From: Bosea sp. ANAM02
GTDB lineage: Bacteria; Pseudomonadota; Alphaproteobacteria; Rhizobiales; Beijerinckiaceae
NCBI RefSeq assembly: GCF_011764485.1
Contig: NZ_AP022848.1
Coordinates: forward strand, 62,001 to 126,000
Length of the DNA: 64,000 nt
Direction: 5' to 3'
The notes below the pieces were generated by a model that was not told where the DNA came from, did no database searches, and was given only the letters and a program-made list of their open reading frames with translations. The position numbers and the translations under genes were made by a program. The number at the start of each line of letters is the position of its first letter. Position 1 is the first letter of the stretch. This document shows, piece after piece, positions 58,765-64,000 of the stretch.

Positions 58765-60354
58765 TCAGCGCTTCAGCTTGATGTCGAGGCCCTTGTAGAG
58801 GCCGGCGCCATAGAGACCATGGGCGCGGACGCCCTCGACGCGATCGGTCGCGACGACCCAGAGCGGCTGCGAGGACAGTGGCACCCAGACATTCGCCTCG
58901 GTGAGCTGGGTCTGCACCTCGGCCAGAGCCTGCTTGCGCTTGTCGGCATCAGTGGCCATCGAAGCGGACCTGAGAAGCTCGTCGGTCTTGGGATTCTTCC
59001 AGTTCATCCGGTTGGGCGTCGGAGCCTGCTGGCTGCGGAAGTAGAGGCTCATCGCCTCCGTCGCCGTCACATAGGGATAGGACATCAGGAAGGCGTCGAA
59101 TTCCTGCGTCGCCAGCTTGCCCCAGGCGACGGTCGCGTCCCAGAGCTGGATCTTCATGTCGATGCCGACCTTGCGCAGGTCCGCCTGCATCGCCTCGGAG
59201 ATGCGCGGGTTGTCGCTGTTGCGGATGCCGTAGACGGTGAAGCTGGCCTTTTCGCCATCCTTTTCGCGGATGCCATCCCCACCCATCTTCCAGCCGGCGT
59301 CTTCCAGCAGCTTGGCGGCCGCTTTCGGATCGTGCTTCGGCATGATCTTGGCCGAGTCCTTATCGTAATCGACCACGGCGGGATTGAGCAGGGAGGGGAG
59401 GCTCCTGCCTTTGCCGAAATAGATCGCCTTGGCGATCGCTTCCTTGTCGACCGCCATATTGGCAGCCTCGCGGATCGCCTTGTCCTTCACCACGGGCTTG
59501 TCGACCTTGAAGCCCATGAAGACGTCGTAGATGTAGTTATCCTGCCGCTGCACGGTCATGCCGGGAATGCGCTGCATGGTGTCGAGCGCGATATAGGGCA
59601 TGTAATAGGTCACGTCGGCCTGCTTGGCCTGGATCGCGGCCATCAGCGTGTTCGACTCGGGGATGACCTTCCAGACGACCTCGTCGATCTGCGGCTTCGG
59701 GTTCTTGTAGATCGACGGGCCCCAGTTGTAATGCGGGTTCTTCTTGAGCACGAGCTCCTGGCGCGGGGTCCATTTCGACCAGCAATAGGGGCCGGTGCCG
59801 TTGAAGCCCTGCACGCCGAAATTCTGGCCGAGCTTCTCGACCGTGTCCTTGTCGACCACCGAAGCGAAGGAGAGCGCGAGCTGGAACATCAGGTCGCTAT
59901 AGGGCTCCTTCAGCTCGTAGATCAGGGTGGAATCGCCCTCGGCGCGGATGTCCTTGACCGGGCCGGCGCGGAAGGAGACCGGCGACTTGTTGGCCGGATC
60001 GACCCAGCGCTTCAGCGAATAGACGACGTCGTCGATGGTCATCGGCCGGCCGTCGCAGAACTTGACGTCCTTGCGGATCTTGAAGGTGTAGGTCTTGCCG
60101 TCGGGCGAGACGGTCCAGCTCTCGGCGAGGCCGGGCTTGATCGTCTTCATGTCGAAATCGACCGTCACCAGCGTGTCGGCGAGCATGTACATCACCTCGG
60201 CCGCCGCGGTCGCCGTGGAGCGGATCGGATCGTAGCGATCCGCGTCGATCACGCGCAGGATGGTGAGCGGAGCCTTTTGCTGGGCAGCGGCCGGCATGGC
60301 CGAGAGAGCCGCGGCGGCGGCGCCGGCGAGAAGCAGAGTCGAACGTTTCAGCAT
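58765..60354 (-). CDS. ABC transporter substrate-binding protein, peptide/nickel family 5
   Basis: 529 residues from the ATG at 60354. Signal peptide cleaved near PAAAQQ. Family 5 (DppA/OppA) features: GLAESWTVSPDGKTYTFKIR, DGRPMTIDDVVYSLKRW, FRSQQAPTPNRMNWKNPKTD. The receptor for a peptide or other amide-like compound, feeding the two permeases that precede it in the operon. Confidence 0.94.
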   Translation of the reverse strand: MLKRSTLLLAGAAAAALSAMPAAAQQKAPLTILRVIDADRYDPIRSTATAAAEVMYMLADTLVTVDFDMKTIKPGLAESWTVSPDGKTYTFKIRKDVKFCDGRPMTIDDVVYSLKRWVDPANKSPVSFRAGPVKDIRAEGDSTLIYELKEPYSDLMFQLALSFASVVDKDTVEKLGQNFGVQGFNGTGPYCWSKWTPRQELVLKKNPHYNWGPSIYKNPKPQIDEVVWKVIPESNTLMAAIQAKQADVTYYMPYIALDTMQRIPGMTVQRQDNYIYDVFMGFKVDKPVVKDKAIREAANMAVDKEAIAKAIYFGKGRSLPSLLNPAVVDYDKDSAKIMPKHDPKAAAKLLEDAGWKMGGDGIREKDGEKASFTVYGIRNSDNPRISEAMQADLRKVGIDMKIQLWDATVAWGKLATQEFDAFLMSYPYVTATEAMSLYFRSQQAPTPNRMNWKNPKTDELLRSASMATDADKRKQALAEVQTQLTEANVWVPLSSQPLWVVATDRVEGVRAHGLYGAGLYKGLDIKLKR

Positions 60355-60397
60355 CGAACAAATCCCCTTTTTGACGCTTCTTGGTTGATATCGGCTG

Positions 60398-61321
60398 CTA
60401 TTTCCGCAGCTTCGGATCGAGTGCATCCCGCAGCGAGTCGCCGAGCACGTTGAAGGCGAGCACGACCGCGAAGATCACCAGGCTCGGCAGGACCGAGACA
60501 TGCGGCGCGAAGAACAGGAAGTTGCGCCCGTCCGCCGCCATCGCTCCGAGCTCGGCCGTGGGCGGCTGGGCACCGAGGCCCAGGAACGACAGCGCGGCGC
60601 CGAGCAGGATGACCTGGCCGAAGCGCAGGGTCACGAAGACGAAGATCGCCGAGAGGCAGTTCGGCAGGACATAGCGCAGGATGATGCGCAGGTCGCTCAA
60701 TCCCAGCGAGCGCGCCGCCTCGATATAGCCCTGCTGCAGCACGACCAGCGCCGAGCCGCGCACCACGCGCGCCATCAGCGGCACGGTGGCGATCGAGAGC
60801 GCGATGATGACGGCAGGCAGGCCGGGACCGAAGATCGCGGCGATGGCGAGGCCGAACAGGATCGCGGGAAAGGACAGGAGGATGTCCATGCAGCGCATCA
60901 GCACGCCCGATGCCTTCGGATAGAAGGCGGCCGAGAAGCCGATGACGCCGCCGATGGTGCAGCCGACCGCGACGGAGGCCAGGCCCATCAGCAGCGTCGT
61001 GCGCAGGCCGAAGAGCAGCCGGGTGATCATGTCGCGGCCCTGGCCGTCCGTGCCGAGCAGCCCCGCCTCGCCCGGGGGCTTGAGCGTATTGGCGAGATCG
61101 TTGCCGAAGGGATCGGTCGGCGCGAGCCAGGGCGCGAACATGGCACCGAGGACGGCGAGCACGACCAGCGTCAGCGCCACGCAGGAGCCGACATCGGAGA
61201 GCAGCATCCGGAAGACCGTCTTGCGGCGAACGGGCGTAGCCGCGGCGACGCTCACGGCGGCTTCCACCGTCCCGGCGCCGGGCTGGAGAGCGCTGCGCTC
61301 TAGCTTCACGGGCGAATTCAT
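60398..61321 (-). CDS. ABC transporter permease, DppC-like
   Basis: 307 residues from the ATG at 61321, overlapping the DppB-like stop (TGATG). About six helices, with N-terminal PTDPFGNDLANTLKPP and LGTDGQGRDMITRLLFGLRT and the EAA-type loop IEAARSLGLSDLRIILRYVL. Works with the preceding DppB-like permease. No ATPase gene is adjacent. Confidence 0.94.
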   Translation of the reverse strand: MNSPVKLERSALQPGAGTVEAAVSVAAATPVRRKTVFRMLLSDVGSCVALTLVVLAVLGAMFAPWLAPTDPFGNDLANTLKPPGEAGLLGTDGQGRDMITRLLFGLRTTLLMGLASVAVGCTIGGVIGFSAAFYPKASGVLMRCMDILLSFPAILFGLAIAAIFGPGLPAVIIALSIATVPLMARVVRGSALVVLQQGYIEAARSLGLSDLRIILRYVLPNCLSAIFVFVTLRFGQVILLGAALSFLGLGAQPPTAELGAMAADGRNFLFFAPHVSVLPSLVIFAVVLAFNVLGDSLRDALDPKLRK

Positions 61322-62262
61322 CAGGTGCCCCTCACGCGCGGGTCGAGCACGGCATAGAGGACATCCACCGCGAGATTGACCAGGATGAAGCCGAGTGAAA
61401 GCATGATGATCGTGCCCTGCGCCATCGGCAGGTCGCTCGACAGGATGGCACCGACCGCGAGACGGCCGATGCCCGGCCAGGAGAACACCGTCTCGGTGAC
61501 GACGGCGCCGCCGAGCAGGAAGCCGATCTGCAGGCCGATCAGCGTGACGACCGGGACGAGCGCGTTGCGCAGGGTGTGGCGCAGGATGACCGCGGTCTCG
61601 CCCAGCCCCTTGGCGCGGGCGGTGCGGACATGATCGGCGCCGAGCTCGTCGAGCACCGAGGTCCGGGTCATGCGGGCGACCGGGCCGACGAAGACGCCGC
61701 CCAGCGTGATCGCCGGCAGGATGATCCCCTGGATGCCCTCCCAGGTCCAGAGCGGCCCGGTGCGGCCGGTGAAGGGCAGGACCGGATAATAGAAGCCGAA
61801 GAGCCAGATCAGCCCGAGGCCGAGGAAGAAGACCGGCAGCGAGACGCCGGCGACCGAGACCGCCATGATCGCGCGGTCGATCAGGGAACCGCGGTAATAG
61901 GCGCCGACGGTGCCGAGGAACATGCCGAGCGGGATCGCCCAGACCAGCGAGGCCAGCATCAGCTCCAGCGTCGGGCCGATGGTGTTGCCGAGTTCCTGCG
62001 TCACCGGGACGTTGTTGATGATGGAGACGCCGAGATCGCCCTGGAGCAGGCGCCCGATATAGATCGCGAACTGCTTCCACAGCGGTTCGTTGAGGCCGAG
62101 TTCCTGGCGGATCGCCTCGACCACGTCCTGCGTCGCGGTCGGGCCGGCGCGAACCTGTGCCGGGTCGGTCGGCACGACCTGCATCAGCAGGAAGCCGATC
62201 AGCAGCACGCCGAACAGGACCGGCAGGACCAGCAGCAGCCTTTGCATCGTATGTTTGAGCAT
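61321..62262 (-). CDS. ABC transporter permease, DppB-like
   Basis: 313 residues, six helices. Typical start LLLVLPVLFGVLLIGFLLMQ and VVPTDPAQVRAG; EAA loop VRTARAKGLGETAVILRHTL. Overlaps the DppC-like gene. It follows an amidohydrolase gene by 15 nt, tying import to hydrolysis of the substrate. Confidence 0.94.
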   Translation of the reverse strand: MLKHTMQRLLLVLPVLFGVLLIGFLLMQVVPTDPAQVRAGPTATQDVVEAIRQELGLNEPLWKQFAIYIGRLLQGDLGVSIINNVPVTQELGNTIGPTLELMLASLVWAIPLGMFLGTVGAYYRGSLIDRAIMAVSVAGVSLPVFFLGLGLIWLFGFYYPVLPFTGRTGPLWTWEGIQGIILPAITLGGVFVGPVARMTRTSVLDELGADHVRTARAKGLGETAVILRHTLRNALVPVVTLIGLQIGFLLGGAVVTETVFSWPGIGRLAVGAILSSDLPMAQGTIIMLSLGFILVNLAVDVLYAVLDPRVRGT

Positions 62263-62277
62263 CGCGGGCGTCCCGGC

Positions 62278-63924
62278 CTATTGCGCGGCAGCCGCGAGCT
62301 GGCCGTGCCGGTCGAAGACGACCTCGCCGCCGAGCAGGGTCAGGTCGCAGCGCACGTCGTTCTCGACCTGCGCGACCGGGATCGCGAAGATGTCCTGCGA
62401 GAGCACGGCGATGTCGGCGAGTTGGCCGGGCACCAGCCGCCCGAGCCTGTCCTCGGCGAACTGGGTATAGGCGCCGAGCAGCGTGTAGGCGTGGACGGCC
62501 TCCGCCATGCTCAGCTTCTCGGCGCCGCCGATCTCGGTATGGCGCTTGGTCTGGCGGGTGACCATCGTGAACAGATTCTTGAACGGATCGGTGGCACAGA
62601 CCGGCGCGTCCGAGCTCGCCGCGGCATGCAGGCCGCCATCGAGCCATTTGCGCATCGGATAGGAGGCGCCGGCGCGCTCCTCGCCCAGATTGATCACATA
62701 GAGATCGCCGAACTCGTAGATGAAGGCCGGCTGCGGCACCGGATCGATGCCGGCGGCGGCCATGCGCGCGAGCTGGCCGTCGGTCAGGAAGCCGCAATGC
62801 TCGATGCGGTGGCGGCGGCCCTTGATCGGATGTTCCGGGCTGTCGGCCTTTTCCATGCCGGAGAGCACCTGCTCGATCGCGGCATCGCCGATCGCATGGA
62901 TGGCGAGCTGATAGCCGAGTTCGTGGTAGTGCCGGAGATAGCGGTGCATGTCGGCATCGGAATAGATGAAGATGCCCCGGTTATCGGGATCGCCGACGCG
63001 GTAGGGCTCGCTCATCGCGGCGGTCAGACCGCCGGCACTCCCGTCGCCGAAGACCTTCATCGCGCCGTAGCGCAGGAGGCCGGTCTCGCGGCCGAAACGG
63101 TAGCCCGCCGCATACGCCTCGTCGCCGATGCCGTCGGCATTGCCGTAGATGCAGACCCAGGTGCGGACCGGCAGAGTGCCGGCGCGCGCGACCTCCTCAT
63201 AGGCCTCGATCTCGGCCATACCGGCGCCCATGCCGACGCCGGCATCCATCACGCTGGTGAAGCCCTGCGCGAGCATGTAGTGCCCGGCCTTCTCGATCGC
63301 GGCTTTCAGCTCCGCCATGCCGGGCTTCGGCATCGCCTCGACGATCAGGCGCATGGCGCTCTCGGCGAGCAGGCCGGTCAGCTTGTTGTCGCGGCGCTCG
63401 ATCAGGCCGCCATCGGGGCTCGGCGTGTTGTGGCCGATCCCGGCCGCCGCCATGGCGCGGGTGTTGACGACGCCGACATGGCCGCAGGTGCGCTTGATAT
63501 AGACTGGGTTGTCGGGCGCGACGCGGTCGAGCTCCTCGGCTGTGGGATGGCGGGCCTCGGCCAGCTCGTTATGGTCGTAGCCGCGGCCGGTGACCCATTC
63601 GCCGGGCTTCTTGCCCTTCACCGCGGCGGCGATGCGGCGCAGGATCTCGTCGATGCTGTTGACGCCCTCCTCGGGGCGCAGGTTGACCTCGCTCATCGCG
63701 AGGCCGAGCGGCAGCAGATGCATATGGGCGTCGTTCAGGCCGGGAATGGCGACGCGACCGGCGAGGTCGACGACCTTCGTCGCAGGTCCCTGCAAGGCGA
63801 CGATCTCGGCGGCCGTACCGGCTGCCAGAACCTTCCCCCCGCCGATCGCCAGGGCTTCCGCGAAGCCTTCCGCCAAGCCGCAGAAGATGCGGCCATTCAA
63901 CAAAACGGTCTCGGCTTGCGTCAT
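62278..63924 (-). CDS. YtcJ-like amidohydrolase (amidohydrolase_3)
   Basis: 548 residues. N-terminal LNGRIFCGLAEGFAEALAIG, metal-ligand loop PGLNDAHMHLLPLGL, and C-terminal DAPVCATDPFKNLFTMVTRQ with LVPGQLADIAVLSQD. The family hydrolyses N-acyl or N-formyl amides and peptidomimetics, often with broad substrate range. It opens the minus-strand row amidohydrolase-DppB-DppC-DppA-amidohydrolase; anything further upstream lies outside the window. Confidence 0.92.
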   Translation of the reverse strand: MTQAETVLLNGRIFCGLAEGFAEALAIGGGKVLAAGTAAEIVALQGPATKVVDLAGRVAIPGLNDAHMHLLPLGLAMSEVNLRPEEGVNSIDEILRRIAAAVKGKKPGEWVTGRGYDHNELAEARHPTAEELDRVAPDNPVYIKRTCGHVGVVNTRAMAAAGIGHNTPSPDGGLIERRDNKLTGLLAESAMRLIVEAMPKPGMAELKAAIEKAGHYMLAQGFTSVMDAGVGMGAGMAEIEAYEEVARAGTLPVRTWVCIYGNADGIGDEAYAAGYRFGRETGLLRYGAMKVFGDGSAGGLTAAMSEPYRVGDPDNRGIFIYSDADMHRYLRHYHELGYQLAIHAIGDAAIEQVLSGMEKADSPEHPIKGRRHRIEHCGFLTDGQLARMAAAGIDPVPQPAFIYEFGDLYVINLGEERAGASYPMRKWLDGGLHAAASSDAPVCATDPFKNLFTMVTRQTKRHTEIGGAEKLSMAEAVHAYTLLGAYTQFAEDRLGRLVPGQLADIAVLSQDIFAIPVAQVENDVRCDLTLLGGEVVFDRHGQLAAAAQ

Positions 63925-64000
63925 CGGCCCGGATTACCCTGCTTTCCCTGTTGAATTCTCGTCGCGAGGCATTGGCGCGGCAGCAGTCTTCGGCAAGCAT

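Noticed and set aside
60398..62797. 799-codon minus-strand frame covering both permeases
   Set aside because: Only its last 307 codons are the DppC-like protein; the front part is a wrong frame over dppB and the amidohydrolase, Arg-rich and without membrane helices.
61576..63954. 792-codon plus-strand frame opposite dppB and the YtcJ-like amidohydrolase
   Set aside because: Antisense shadow; the minus-strand genes have recognisable folds.

Overview
The window looks like a chromosomal segment of a high-GC alphaproteobacterium of the order Hyphomicrobiales (Rhizobiales). The best evidence is a complete PhyR-NepR-EcfG general stress locus, DUF992 and extensin-like proteins, a PmtA-like methyltransferase and intergenic repeats of a kind common in that order. 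A Bosea- or Methylobacterium-like host would fit, but this is inference and no marker here fixes the genus.

Layout. (1) 1-5.3 kb is an arsenic locus: arsR (cut by the window edge), thioredoxin-type arsC, glutaredoxin-type arsC and acr3, then a second arsR, a flavoprotein with a cysteine-rich tail and an MFS exporter. (2) 5.4-14.5 kb is a copper/silver locus: a Cys/Met-rich secreted protein, a FixH-like protein, cusB, cusA, a 37-residue Met-rich membrane peptide, a DUF411 protein, a Crp-type regulator and a CpxP/Spy-like protein. A second group of copper genes (Csp-like four-helix protein, two DUF305 proteins, a secreted protein) lies on the other strand. (3) 14.5-16.2 kb holds a frameshifted gene remnant, a Phd/PemK-type toxin-antitoxin pair and short palindromes. 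Regions 1-3 read like an accessory metal-resistance island. (4) 16.2-19.4 kb has an acyl-CoA dehydrogenase divergent from a CaiB-type CoA-transferase and a TetR regulator. (5) 19.5-25.3 kb is a uronate operon: GntR regulator, TRAP transporter, kduI, kduD and kdgF, together converting imported unsaturated uronate to 2-keto-3-deoxygluconate. (6) 25.5-31.5 kb holds mixed housekeeping genes (ybaK, an ABC-F ATPase, glsA, a diguanylate cyclase, a PmtA-like methyltransferase).

(7) 31.6-42.5 kb is the general stress region: nepR-ecfG-histidine kinase, divergent phyR, a single-domain response regulator beside a CHASE3 kinase, and small envelope genes. Eight sites of the form GGAAC-N16/17-CGTT (one with TGTT) sit at promoter distance upstream of genes here, so much of this block appears to be one local EcfG regulon. 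The kinase cotranscribed with ecfG keeps its phospho-accepting histidine but has lost the ATP-binding N and G boxes. (8) 42.6-57 kb contains polA, a nitroreductase, a DUF2254 protein, an aldo/keto reductase, typA, an orphan TAXI-domain membrane protein, trpF-trpB without trpA, a GT2 glycosyltransferase and an SCO protein. (9) 57.2-64 kb is an operon-like row of two amidohydrolases around a peptide-type ABC transporter (substrate-binding protein and two permeases, no ATPases visible).

No tRNA, rRNA, CRISPR array, transposase or phage gene was recognised.
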